Origin: Nocardia ninae NBRC 108245
GTDB taxonomy: Bacteria > Actinomycetota > Actinomycetes > Mycobacteriales > Mycobacteriaceae
Reading direction: 5' to 3'
NCBI RefSeq assembly: GCF_007990755.1
Contig: NZ_BJXA01000017.1
Location: forward strand, 62,001 to 126,000
DNA: 64,000 nt
Notes under the pieces: generated by a model
What the model was told of the DNA's origin: nothing
The model's input: the letters and a program-made list of their open reading frames with translations, nothing else
Database searches by the model: none
Position numbers and translations under genes: made by a program
Part shown: positions 1 to 7,974 of the stretch, in pieces
Layout: every line of letters starts with the position of its first letter
How positions within the stretch are numbered: position 1 is the stretch's first letter

Positions 1-240
1 CGGACCGGGCGGCATGAGTACCGCACCGCTGGCGGGTTTCGGGGTGCCGTCCGAACCGGTCATCCAGTATTCGACAACCGAGCCATTGCTGACGTTGCGC
101 CAACCCTCGGGCTGGGGCAGCACGGAGATGACCGTTCCCGCGGTCGCCGCGTGCGCGGGTACCGAGACCACCCCGGCGGCGAAACAGACCGACACAGCGG
201 CAGCCAGGGCCCCGCGTTGCCATGAACCGAACAACCGCAT
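1..240 (-). CDS. secreted lipase-family protein, N-terminal part (runs off the window)
   Basis: Reading from an ATG at 240 towards position 1, the first 80 codons are open to the window edge. They begin with a signal peptide (Arg-rich start, hydrophobic stretch, then VPAHA|AT as likely cleavage site). The mature part has the pattern of actinobacterial secretory lipases: an LPQPEGW region, then YWMTGSDGTPKPASGAV, as in proteins with a '(T/S).G.p..aSGavl.P.g' strand. The catalytic core lies outside the window, so the assignment rests on the N-terminus only. Exported serine hydrolase acting on lipid or ester substrates is an inference. Confidence 0.55.
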   Translation of the reverse strand, partial: MRLFGSWQRGALAAAVSVCFAAGVVSVPAHAATAGTVISVLPQPEGWRNVSNGSVVEYWMTGSDGTPKPASGAVLMPPGP

Positions 241-575
241 CGGACACCACTTTCCGTTTCGGCGGAGAGAACGTACGCGATGGTGCAGATCGAGATCTTG
301 GTCCGAGTGAAACGGTAGTACGCGGCCGAAGTCGCCGGCGCTCGCCGCGCGGCGTGTCGAGCAAGGGGATCGCAACCTCGACAGGCGAGCCGTTACCCGG
401 CTGCCGATAGGTGTCCACGGCAGGCAAATTTCAGGATTGCCACTACTTCAAATTTTGCTATGACGAGCGGCCACATTAATTCCATTCGGCACCGCACAAA
501 GATGGCGCGCGAGGATGGCCGCGCGTGTGTCCGAGGACGGATCAGACCGCGCGGAAATCGTCGGACGAATTAGCC
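241..575. other. intergenic, no gene seen
   Basis: Between the lipase start and the MarR stop I find no credible reading frame or strong hairpin. The stretch around 425-490 is noticeably AT-richer than its surroundings and probably holds the lipase promoter. Confidence 0.5.
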
Positions 576-1007
576 CTACTCGGGGTTCGCGGAAACAAGT
601 TCCAATAAACGCATGAGTTCGGCGTAGCGCCGCGCACCCATTCGCGTCCGCAGTTCTTGCTCGGCCCGCGACTCCTCGGCCCGCACCGACGCGACCAGCT
701 CCGCACCGAGTCGGCTCAGCCCGATCAGGATCCGCCTGCGGTCGTCCTGGGCCGCCAGCCGGAAGATCAGACCGCGCTCGGCCAGGTAGTCCGCATGCCG
801 GGTCGCCGAGGACGGCGCCAGCTGTGACCTGGCCGCCAGCTCGCTCATAGTGATGCCGGTCTCACTGGAGAGATTCGACAACATCGACCACTGATCGGCC
901 GTGAGCTGCCTGGCACACAGTGCGGCGTCCAAGTGACGCAGCCAACCGCGTTCTGCGGCACGCAGCGCACCATGCAGCGTCGAATATCCGCTTACAATGG
1001 TCGTCAT
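576..1007 (-). CDS. MarR-family transcriptional regulator
   Basis: A 143-residue protein of normal MarR length. The winged helix-turn-helix spans about residues 30-105: a recognition helix region (SELAARSQLAPSSATRHADYL) is followed by the wing with the family-typical DDRRR motif at residues 88-92. MarR proteins bind DNA as dimers and usually repress a neighbouring gene until a small ligand binds. The gene is divergent from the AmiC-like gene at 1059, with 51 bp between starts, so control of that gene and autoregulation are likely. The ligand is unknown. Confidence 0.88.
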   Translation of the reverse strand: MTTIVSGYSTLHGALRAAERGWLRHLDAALCARQLTADQWSMLSNLSSETGITMSELAARSQLAPSSATRHADYLAERGLIFRLAAQDDRRRILIGLSRLGAELVASVRAEESRAEQELRTRMGARRYAELMRLLELVSANPE

Positions 1008-1058
1008 TGTTATTCCTGCCTGCCATGAATTTCGCTCGAACGAGAAGAAGAGTACCGA

Positions 1059-2135
1059 ATGTCAGCGTTCGGCGAGAGCCCAGAGGGCACAATCGAGATC
1101 CTGAACATAGTCCCCATGCAGGGACCGGGCGGGATCGTGGCACCCTCCTGCGATGCGGCGATTTCCCTTGCCGTCGACGAAATCAACCGGGGCACAGGAA
1201 TTCTCGGCCGAGAAATTCGTACTACGAATATCGATGGCGGGCGGGCGCCGCACGAGGTGGCCAGCGAAGTTTCCGCACTGCTGGCGACCGGCATGGTGGA
1301 CGCGATCACCGGCTGGCACACCTCCGCGGTGCGCCGGGTGGTGGCCCGCGCGACCGCCAGCCGGGTGCCCTATTTATTCGCCACCGGGCACGAGGGGCTG
1401 CCGGACGAGCTGCCCGGGGTTTTGATGCTCGGCGAGCACCCGGCGGGGCAGACGCTGCCCGCTCTGCAGTGGCTAGAGCGCGAGCACGGCGTGCGCCGCT
1501 GGGCCATCATCGGCAACGACTACATCTGGCCGCGTGAGTCCGCGAAGGCGATCCGGAACAGTCTGACCGACCCCGGTGCCATCGTGCTGGAGCGCTTCGT
1601 GCCGCTCGGTGCGCCCGACTTCGGCGACTTCCTGGGCCATCCGGCGCTGGATCGGGCCGACGGCGTGGTGATTCTGATGGTGGGCGCGGACGTGTCCCGG
1701 TTCAACCGGCAGTTCGCTTCGACCGGACGGGCGGCGACCCAGTTGCGGATCAGCCCAGCTGCGGACGAGAACGTGTTGCTGGCGGGCGGTCCCGGCGCCA
1801 ACCAGAACTTCTATGCCGCGTCCAGTTTCTTCATCGATGAGCGCACCGCGGACGGGCGGGAGCGGGTCGGCCGCTACCGCAAATTGCACGGCGAGTTCGC
1901 GCCGGCGCTCACCAGTTTCAGCAACATGACCTACGAGGCCATCCACACCCTGGCCGGGCTCGCGCACGCGGTGGGTTCGCTGCGGGTGCCCGATGTGCTC
2001 GGCGCGATCGATCACGGTGTGCTGCTGGAAACCCCCGGCGGGCTGCGCGCGTTCCAGGGCAACCAGGCCATCCAGCACGGTTATATCGCCCGTGCGAACG
2101 GCGTCGAGTTCGACATCGTCGCCAGAATCACCTGA
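1059..2135 (+). CDS. AmiC-like / branched-chain-type periplasmic-fold ligand-binding protein without signal peptide
   Basis: 358 residues with the type-I periplasmic-binding fold (Peripla_BP_5/6 family): a strand-loop opening (IEILNIVPMQGPGG), then ILGREIRTTNIDGG, and a late NMTYEAIHTLAGLAHAV segment as in urea/amide-binding proteins. There is no signal peptide or lipobox, so it should stay in the cytoplasm, as does the amide sensor AmiC of Pseudomonas. No permease or ATPase gene lies nearby, which argues for sensing rather than transport. It is divergent from a MarR regulator. Loss of a signal sequence from a former transporter protein is the alternative. Confidence 0.7.
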   Translation: MSAFGESPEGTIEILNIVPMQGPGGIVAPSCDAAISLAVDEINRGTGILGREIRTTNIDGGRAPHEVASEVSALLATGMVDAITGWHTSAVRRVVARATASRVPYLFATGHEGLPDELPGVLMLGEHPAGQTLPALQWLEREHGVRRWAIIGNDYIWPRESAKAIRNSLTDPGAIVLERFVPLGAPDFGDFLGHPALDRADGVVILMVGADVSRFNRQFASTGRAATQLRISPAADENVLLAGGPGANQNFYAASSFFIDERTADGRERVGRYRKLHGEFAPALTSFSNMTYEAIHTLAGLAHAVGSLRVPDVLGAIDHGVLLETPGGLRAFQGNQAIQHGYIARANGVEFDIVARIT

Positions 2136-2197
2136 GCCGCATAGCTTTCGAGCCCCACCCACTCGCGGAGTGCGTGGGGCTCGAAAGGTATGCGGCT
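2135..2197. terminator. long bidirectional hairpin between convergent genes
   Basis: Arms 2135-2158 and 2174-2197 pair over 24 positions with one mismatch, and the loop itself contains a 5-bp stem. It starts at the stop codon of the AmiC-like gene and ends 7 nt before the purQ stop, so it can serve both strands. No long T-run follows. Confidence 0.75.
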
Positions 2198-2204
2198 CTG
2201 GGTG

Positions 2205-2882
2205 TTACGCGGAGACCAGGGTGTCCAGCACCGAGAGGAACAGGCCGAGGCCGTCGTCGCTCGGGCCGGTCAGTGCTTCGGTCGCGTGCTCGGGGTGCGG
2301 CATCAGGCCGACGATGCGACCGTCGGCCGAGGCGATGCCCGCGATGCCGCGCTGCGAACCGTTCGGGTTGTCGCCCGCGTAGCGGAAGACCACCCGACCC
2401 TCACCCTCCAGCTCGTCGAGCACGGCGGGAGCGGCCTGGAAACGCCCCTCACCGGACTTCAGCGGGATCAGGATCTGCGCGCCGGCCTCGTAGCGCGAGG
2501 TCCACACGGTGGACGCCGATTCCACCCGCAGCCACTCGTCGCGACAGATGAAGTGCAGCCCCTCGTTGCGGGTCAGCGCGCCGGGCAGCAGGCCCGCTTC
2601 GCACAGCACCTGGAAGCCGTTGCAGATGCCGAGCACCGGCAGGCCCGCCTTGGCGGCGCGCACGACCTCGCCCATCACCGGCGCGAACCGGGCGATGGCG
2701 CCCGCGCGCAGGTAGTCGCCGTAGGAGAAACCGCCGGGCACGACCACCGCGTCGACCTGCTTCAGGTCGGCGTCGGCGTGCCACAGGCTGACCGCCTCGG
2801 CGCCCGCCAGCCGCACCGCCCTGGCCGCGTCGACATCATCGAGCGTGCCCGGAAAAGTGATGACTCCGATACGCGCCGTCAT
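2205..2882 (-). CDS. purQ: phosphoribosylformylglycinamidine synthase, glutaminase subunit PurQ
   Basis: PurQ supplies ammonia from glutamine to PurL in the fourth step of IMP synthesis. The 225-residue product is a class I glutamine amidotransferase: oxyanion region PGGFSYGD at 49-56, nucleophile Cys87 in GICNG, and the His196/Glu198 pair in MPHPEH. The ATG at 2880-2882 overlaps the purS stop by 4 nt (ATGA), which fixes the start; an in-frame upstream extension would lie inside purS. PurQ and PurS form one translationally coupled unit. purL is not in the window. Confidence 0.97.
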   Translation of the reverse strand: MTARIGVITFPGTLDDVDAARAVRLAGAEAVSLWHADADLKQVDAVVVPGGFSYGDYLRAGAIARFAPVMGEVVRAAKAGLPVLGICNGFQVLCEAGLLPGALTRNEGLHFICRDEWLRVESASTVWTSRYEAGAQILIPLKSGEGRFQAAPAVLDELEGEGRVVFRYAGDNPNGSQRGIAGIASADGRIVGLMPHPEHATEALTGPSDDGLGLFLSVLDTLVSA

Positions 2883-3115
2883 GACAGGCGGGTGACCTTC
2901 CACTCCTCGATCACGGTGTTGCACAGCAGCGACTCCGCGATCTGCTCGAGCTCGGCGTCACCGACACTGTCGTCGACATCGAGTTCGAATCGCTTGCCCT
3001 GCCGTACATCCGAGATGCCCTCGAATCCCAGGCGCGGGAGCGCACCGACGATGGCCTGTCCCTGGGGGTCCAGGATCTCGGCCTTCGGCATCACCTCGAC
3101 CACGACTCGTGCCAC
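2879..3115 (-). CDS. purS: phosphoribosylformylglycinamidine synthase subunit PurS
   Basis: A 78-residue protein beginning with GTG ([11 protein letters not shown]), with the PurS pattern ILDPQGQAI...GF.GI.DVRQGK and the C-terminal NTVIEEW segment. PurS bridges PurQ and small-type PurL in the FGAM synthase complex. A GAGGAG ribosome site sits just ahead of the GTG, and the stop overlaps the purQ start. Small size and the separate gene are normal for Gram-positive type enzymes. Confidence 0.95.
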   Translation of the reverse strand: MARVVVEVMPKAEILDPQGQAIVGALPRLGFEGISDVRQGKRFELDVDDSVGDAELEQIAESLLCNTVIEEWKVTRLS

Positions 3116-3242
3116 GCGTTGCTCCTCATGTGGTGGTGGGGGGTTACCTGAGCAGCGTAGTTGTGCTGGTCGACCGCGGCATCCCCGGGGTCGGCCAAAT
3201 TCGCCGGGTGCCGCGGTCGCGGTCCGGCAATAGCATGGCGGG

Positions 3243-3887
3243 ATGCGCATAGCTCACTTCGGCCACTCCTGCCTGCTCGTCGAGCTACACGGCAAGAAGG
3301 TGCTGTTCGATCCCGGCACCTTCTCGCACGGTTTCGAGGGGCTCACCGGTCTGGACGCCATCGCGATCACCCACCAGCACCCCGACCACATCGACCCGAA
3401 CCGGATCGAGGCCCTGGTCGACGCCAATCCCGGCGCTCGGTTGCTGGCCGATCCGCAGACCGCGCAGCAGCGCGGCGAGCGGTGGGAGGCGGTGCACGCG
3501 GGCAACGTGCTCACCCTCGGCGACCTGCGGATCACCGGCGGTGGCGGCAGGCACGCGGTGATCCACCCGGAGATCCCGGTCGTCGACAACACCGTGTTCC
3601 AGCTGGGCACCCCGGACGATCCGGCGCAGCTGGTGCACCCCGGCGACTCGCTGTGGGTGCCGCCGGTCCCGGTCGGCGTGCTCGCGGTCCCGGCGGCCGC
3701 GCCGTGGATGAAACTCAGTGAGGCGGTGGACTATCTGCGGGCCGTCGCGCCGCGCACCGCGCTGCCCATCCACTACGGCATCATCGCGCCGGAGGCCCAG
3801 GGCATCTACTTCGGCAGGCTGTCCGAGATGGGTCCCGCCGGTACGGAATTCACCGTGGTGGAGCCGGAAGACCAGCGCGAGTTCTAG
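3243..3887 (+). CDS. UPF0173-type metallo-beta-lactamase-fold hydrolase
   Basis: 214 residues with the metal-binding motif THQHPDHID (His44, His46, Asp48, His49), the opening MRIAHFGHSC, and the late IHYG motif near residue 177, which together define the UPF0173/L-ascorbate-lactonase-like branch of the metallo-beta-lactamase fold. The protein is probably cytosolic and binds two metals. The substrate is unknown. It is divergent from purS across 127 bp. Confidence 0.85.
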   Translation: MRIAHFGHSCLLVELHGKKVLFDPGTFSHGFEGLTGLDAIAITHQHPDHIDPNRIEALVDANPGARLLADPQTAQQRGERWEAVHAGNVLTLGDLRITGGGGRHAVIHPEIPVVDNTVFQLGTPDDPAQLVHPGDSLWVPPVPVGVLAVPAAAPWMKLSEAVDYLRAVAPRTALPIHYGIIAPEAQGIYFGRLSEMGPAGTEFTVVEPEDQREF

Positions 3888-3947
3888 CAGTTCCGGTGCG
3901 CCACCTGCCCTCTCGGCCGCCGCCGGGACGACAGGTGGCCGCCATGG

Positions 3948-5312
3948 CTAGCCGGATCGGTCGGCGTAGTTCAGCAGGAACAGCGCCTCGGCTAGTGCCA
4001 TGTGCTCGATCTCGGACGGGTCCACGCTCTCGTTGGGCGCGTGGATCAGGCACTTCGGTTCCTCGACCCCGAGCAGCATGATCTCGGCCTCGGGGTAGGT
4101 GTCGGCGAAGACGTTACACAGCGGAATCGAGCCACCCTGCCCCTGCGTAGTGGCGGCGCGCCCGTACGAGGCGGCCAACGCCGCCTCCATCGCCTCGCGC
4201 GCCGGACCGCCGTTCCCGGACCGGAACGGGGCGCCGATGCCGTCCAGTTCGATGGTGAGTTCGGCGTTCCCCGGCGTGTTCGCCTCGAGGTGCGCGAACA
4301 GTGCCTTGCGCGCCTCTTCCGGGTCGGTGCCCGGTGGGATGCGCAGACTGAGCCGAGCACGCGCCGAGGGCTGGATGGCGGCGGTCGAACCGACCACCGG
4401 CGGGACATCGATCCCCAGCACCGTCAAAGCCGGTCGCGCCCACAGCATGTCGGAGACGGAGCCGTCACCGATCAGCTCCACGCCGCGCAGCACACCGGCG
4501 TCGGTGCGGAACTGGTCCTCCCCGTACTGCACGCCGGACCAGCGCTGATCGTTCTGCAGCCCGGCGACCGTGGTGTTGCCGTGCGCGTCGCGCAGCGAGG
4601 CGAGCAGGTGGATCAGCGCGGCGAGCGCGTCCGGGGCGGCACCGCCGAACATGCCGGAATGCAAAGGGCCCGCCATGGTTCGGACGGTGACGATCACGCT
4701 CACGCCGCCGCGCAAGGTTTCGGTCAGCGTCGGCACGCCTGCCGCGAAGTTGCCACAGTCGCCGATCAGAATCGTGTCGGCGCGCAACAGATCCGGGTTG
4801 GCCTCGACGAACCGCTCCAGCCCGCCGGTGCCCTGCTCCTCGGAGCCCTCGGCGACCATCATGACGCCGAGCGGCAGGTCGGGTCCCAGCGCACGCAGCG
4901 CGGTGAGGTGCATGACGATGTTGCCCTTGCAGTCGGCGGCGCCGCGGCCGTACCAGCGGCCGTTCTTCTCGGTCAGCTCCCAGACCGGCGTGCGCCAGGC
5001 GGCGGGGTCCAGCGGCGGTTGGACGTCGTAGTGGCAGTACAGCAGCACCGTCGGCGCGCCGGGCGGCCCGGGGCGGGCGGCGATGACGGCCTTGCTGCCG
5101 TCCGGTGTCTCGTGCAACCCCACCCTGGTCAGCCCCGCCGCGGCGAACGCGTCGGCCACCCACTGCGCGGCGCGCTCACACTCCTCCGGCGGGAACTGGC
5201 GCGGATCCGCCACCGACTTGAACGAAACAAGTTGCGTCAGATCGGTTTTCGCCTGCGGCATGAGCGCGGCCACCTTGCTGCGCAGCTCGGCGGTGCGGGA
5301 ATCGTCGGTCAT
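3948..5312 (-). CDS. M20-family dipeptidase / zinc peptidase
   Basis: 454 residues with all M20 metal ligands visible: His94 and Asp96 in YCHYDVQPP, Asp127 in GRGAADCKGN, the catalytic/ligand pair Glu158-Glu159 in EGSEEQG, and a C-terminal HAPNES. A dimerisation (lid) domain lies between about residues 200 and 330. The length and the HYDVQPP motif fit the carnosinase/dipeptidase-like subgroup, which hydrolyses dipeptides or N-acyl amino acids in the cytosol. The start is the ATG at 5310-5312, giving MTDDSRTAEL. Exact substrate is not readable. Confidence 0.9.
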   Translation of the reverse strand: MTDDSRTAELRSKVAALMPQAKTDLTQLVSFKSVADPRQFPPEECERAAQWVADAFAAAGLTRVGLHETPDGSKAVIAARPGPPGAPTVLLYCHYDVQPPLDPAAWRTPVWELTEKNGRWYGRGAADCKGNIVMHLTALRALGPDLPLGVMMVAEGSEEQGTGGLERFVEANPDLLRADTILIGDCGNFAAGVPTLTETLRGGVSVIVTVRTMAGPLHSGMFGGAAPDALAALIHLLASLRDAHGNTTVAGLQNDQRWSGVQYGEDQFRTDAGVLRGVELIGDGSVSDMLWARPALTVLGIDVPPVVGSTAAIQPSARARLSLRIPPGTDPEEARKALFAHLEANTPGNAELTIELDGIGAPFRSGNGGPAREAMEAALAASYGRAATTQGQGGSIPLCNVFADTYPEAEIMLLGVEEPKCLIHAPNESVDPSEIEHMALAEALFLLNYADRSG

Positions 5313-5560
5313 GGCCAGCGCCTCACTTCTTCGTGTCGTCGCGCTCTTGTCGCGCACCCGGATACGGAAACGGTCCGGCAGCAGCGCCGCTTGCGCACTG
5401 TGACACGAACCGCTCAGCTCGAAGGTTGAAGGTAGTCGACCGAGCAGTCCGTGTCGTCCGACTTACCGGCACCGACAACCGGCCGCCGGGCCGGCCATGT
5501 GTGAGGGTGGTGAGTGACTGCAGTTCGGTACCAGCCCGCCGACACTCCGGAGGCCCTCCG

Positions 5561-6958
5561 ATGCCCTACCGCGCAGACTCCGACGACCTGTTCGCCCTAC
5601 CCGGCATGAGCCGCGTCGCCCCCAAGGCCGGCTTCCCGCAGCACGAGCTGTTCGCCGAGGTCGCCTACGAAATCGTGCACGACGAACTCATGCTCGACGG
5701 CGTCTCCCGGATGAACCTGGCGACCTTCTGCAGCACCTGGGTGGACGACCAGGCGCGCAGGCTGATGGCCGAGTCGCTGGACAAGAACATCGTCGACAAG
5801 GACGAATACCCGCAGACTGCGGAGCTCGAGCGCCGCTGCGTCCGGATGATCGCCGACCTGTGGCGCTGTCCCGACCCGGCCACCACGCACGGCACCTCCA
5901 CCACGGGGTCCAGCGAGGCCGCGATGCTCGGCGGGCTGGCGGCCAAGTTCCGCTGGCGGCAGCGCGGGGGCACCGGCACACCCAATTTCGTGTGCGGGCC
6001 GGTGCAGGTCTGCTGGGAGAAGTTCGCACGCTATTTCGACGTCGAGATCCGCCGCATTCCGCTGCGCGGGGACCGCCTGACCATGCATCCGGATGACGTG
6101 GCCGCCTATTGCGACGAGCGAACCATCATGGTGGTGCCGACCTTCGGGCAAACCTTCACCGGGCTGTTCGAGGACGTCGCCGGGATCAGCCGCGCACTGG
6201 ACCAGCTGCAAGAGGTGAGCGGACTGGACATCCCGATCCACGTGGACGCGGCCAGCGGCGGCTTCCTCGCCCCGTTCACCGCACCGGACCTCGTGTGGGA
6301 CTTCCGACTGCCGCGGGTGAAATCGATCAACGCCTCCGGTCACAAGACCGGGCTCGCGCCGCTCGGAGTCGGCTGGGCCATCTGGCGTGAAGCCGCCGAT
6401 CTGCCCGCCGAACTGATCTTCGACGTGGACTATCTCGGCGGCAGTGTCGGCACGTTCAATCTCAATTTCTCCCGGCCCGGCGGGCAGGCGATCGCGCAGT
6501 ACTACGAGTTCATCCGGCTCGGCCGGACCGGATACGCCCGCGTGCAGTCCGCCATCTACCGCGCCGCCCGGCACCTGGCCGCGGGTCTGCGCGACCTCGG
6601 GGTGTTCGAGATGATCCACGACGGCGATCCACACCGGGGCATCACCGCCGTGGCGTGGCGGTCCAGCGGTGATCCCGGGTTCAACCTGTACGACCTGTCG
6701 GATCGGTTACGCAGCAGGGGCTGGCTGATCGCCGCCTATCCGCTGCCCGCGGACCGGGAGCACGAGACGATCATGCGGGCGGTGATCCGGCACGGCTTCA
6801 CCGTCGACATGGCCGATCTGCTGGTCGCCGACTTCGACCGATGCCTGAAACAGCTGGCGCGGCATCCGTTTTCGACCTCGCTCACCAGGCAGGAAGCGGG
6901 AGGCTTCACGCACAGCGCGACGGCGGTGGTGCCCGACGAGCAGATCGAGCCTGCCTGA
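5561..6958 (+). CDS. gadB: glutamate decarboxylase (PLP-dependent)
   Basis: A 465-residue group II PLP decarboxylase. It has the N-terminal GadB-type LPGMSRVAPKAGF segment, the cofactor region STTGSSEAAMLGG, IHVDAASGGF (Asp binding the pyridine N), and the Schiff-base lysine at about residue 262 in SGHKTG. It converts glutamate to 4-aminobutyrate with consumption of a proton, supporting acid tolerance or GABA metabolism. The ATG at 5561 follows a GGAGG ribosome site; the frame is open further upstream but lacks conservation there. No GABA antiporter gene is adjacent. Confidence 0.92.
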   Translation: MPYRADSDDLFALPGMSRVAPKAGFPQHELFAEVAYEIVHDELMLDGVSRMNLATFCSTWVDDQARRLMAESLDKNIVDKDEYPQTAELERRCVRMIADLWRCPDPATTHGTSTTGSSEAAMLGGLAAKFRWRQRGGTGTPNFVCGPVQVCWEKFARYFDVEIRRIPLRGDRLTMHPDDVAAYCDERTIMVVPTFGQTFTGLFEDVAGISRALDQLQEVSGLDIPIHVDAASGGFLAPFTAPDLVWDFRLPRVKSINASGHKTGLAPLGVGWAIWREAADLPAELIFDVDYLGGSVGTFNLNFSRPGGQAIAQYYEFIRLGRTGYARVQSAIYRAARHLAAGLRDLGVFEMIHDGDPHRGITAVAWRSSGDPGFNLYDLSDRLRSRGWLIAAYPLPADREHETIMRAVIRHGFTVDMADLLVADFDRCLKQLARHPFSTSLTRQEAGGFTHSATAVVPDEQIEPA

Positions 6959-7188
6959 TGGTGCCTGTGCGCGACGTTGTCGACGCGCCACCTCGCATGC
7001 CCTCGATATCGCTGTTGCCGGTGCCGTGCCCGCGACACGGGAGCGCGCGATGCGGAGCGCCGCCGCCCGCTTTACGCCATTCGCGAGCGGCGGCGCCGAT
7101 CGGCCGCGCTCATGGTGCCGATCACTACGACACCATGGCGCCCGATCGCTACGCCGCGGTGCCCGACCACACCACGCCGCAACATCTT

Positions 7189-7890
7189 TCAGGCCGCACG
7201 CGCGATGGCGGGCGGCTCCCAGCGGTAGACCGCGCCGGCGGCGCCGTGGAACAGGGCGAGGTCGACGGCGTCGAGCATGGCCTGGCGCGGCCCGGAGCGT
7301 TGCAGCTGAGCGGCCGAAACCGCAAGGCGCAGTAGGCCGCCGCGGCGCGCGATACGCGAAGCACCCATCACCATGGCCCGGCACCACCACGGTTCGGCGC
7401 GGAACCCCTCGCCGATGCCGTACACCCGAACCTTCTGCGCCACATTGTGTTCCAGGTCCAGGATCGAGGTGAGCCCGAGCGCGACCCGAAAGCCGACCTC
7501 GGGCAGTGCCTCGATGGCGCCCGCGGAGGCATCCCAGCGCGGCGCGGCGAAGAGGCGGGTGCGCAGTTCCACCCGCTCCATCACCCGATCCGCGGCCGTG
7601 AGCCGCAGCCGCGCCTCGTGCCGTGGCAGCGTGGCGAACTCGGCCCGGCGGCGCTTGGTCGCCGCCTGGTCGTAGCCGTGCAGCACGATCGCATCCCCGC
7701 GCGCCCGGCGCCCGCGCAGCCACGCCTGCGTCGCGGGATCCTCGACCAACTTGTATTTGCCCTTCAACCGGGGCGCCACCAGCAGCGAGAGTGGCACCCC
7801 GCGCTGATCCATCTCGGCGGCGAACTCGATCGCCGCATCCCGAGTGGTGTCCCTGATTCCGGAAATCGAGACGATCAGCTCAGCGTTCAT
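7189..7890 (-). CDS. DUF2334-type polysaccharide-deacetylase-like protein
   Basis: 233 residues opening with a (beta/alpha)-barrel strand LIVSISGIRD, then SLLVAPRLKGKYKL, DAIVLHGYDQ and FAAPRWDAS, which is the motif order of DUF2334 deacetylase-like proteins (the HGYD histidine corresponds to the metal site of NodB-like enzymes). There is no signal peptide. The gene stands alone between gadB and the oligopeptidase gene; the 230 bp downstream up to gadB hold nothing recognisable. Substrate unknown. Confidence 0.75.
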   Translation of the reverse strand: MNAELIVSISGIRDTTRDAAIEFAAEMDQRGVPLSLLVAPRLKGKYKLVEDPATQAWLRGRRARGDAIVLHGYDQAATKRRRAEFATLPRHEARLRLTAADRVMERVELRTRLFAAPRWDASAGAIEALPEVGFRVALGLTSILDLEHNVAQKVRVYGIGEGFRAEPWWCRAMVMGASRIARRGGLLRLAVSAAQLQRSGPRQAMLDAVDLALFHGAAGAVYRWEPPAIARAA

Positions 7891-7974
7891 GAACCTACGG
7901 TGCCAGGGGCAGATGTACTGAACGTGCAGGCCGGATGACCGTGCGACGAACTCCCTGACACACGTTCTCTTCGA

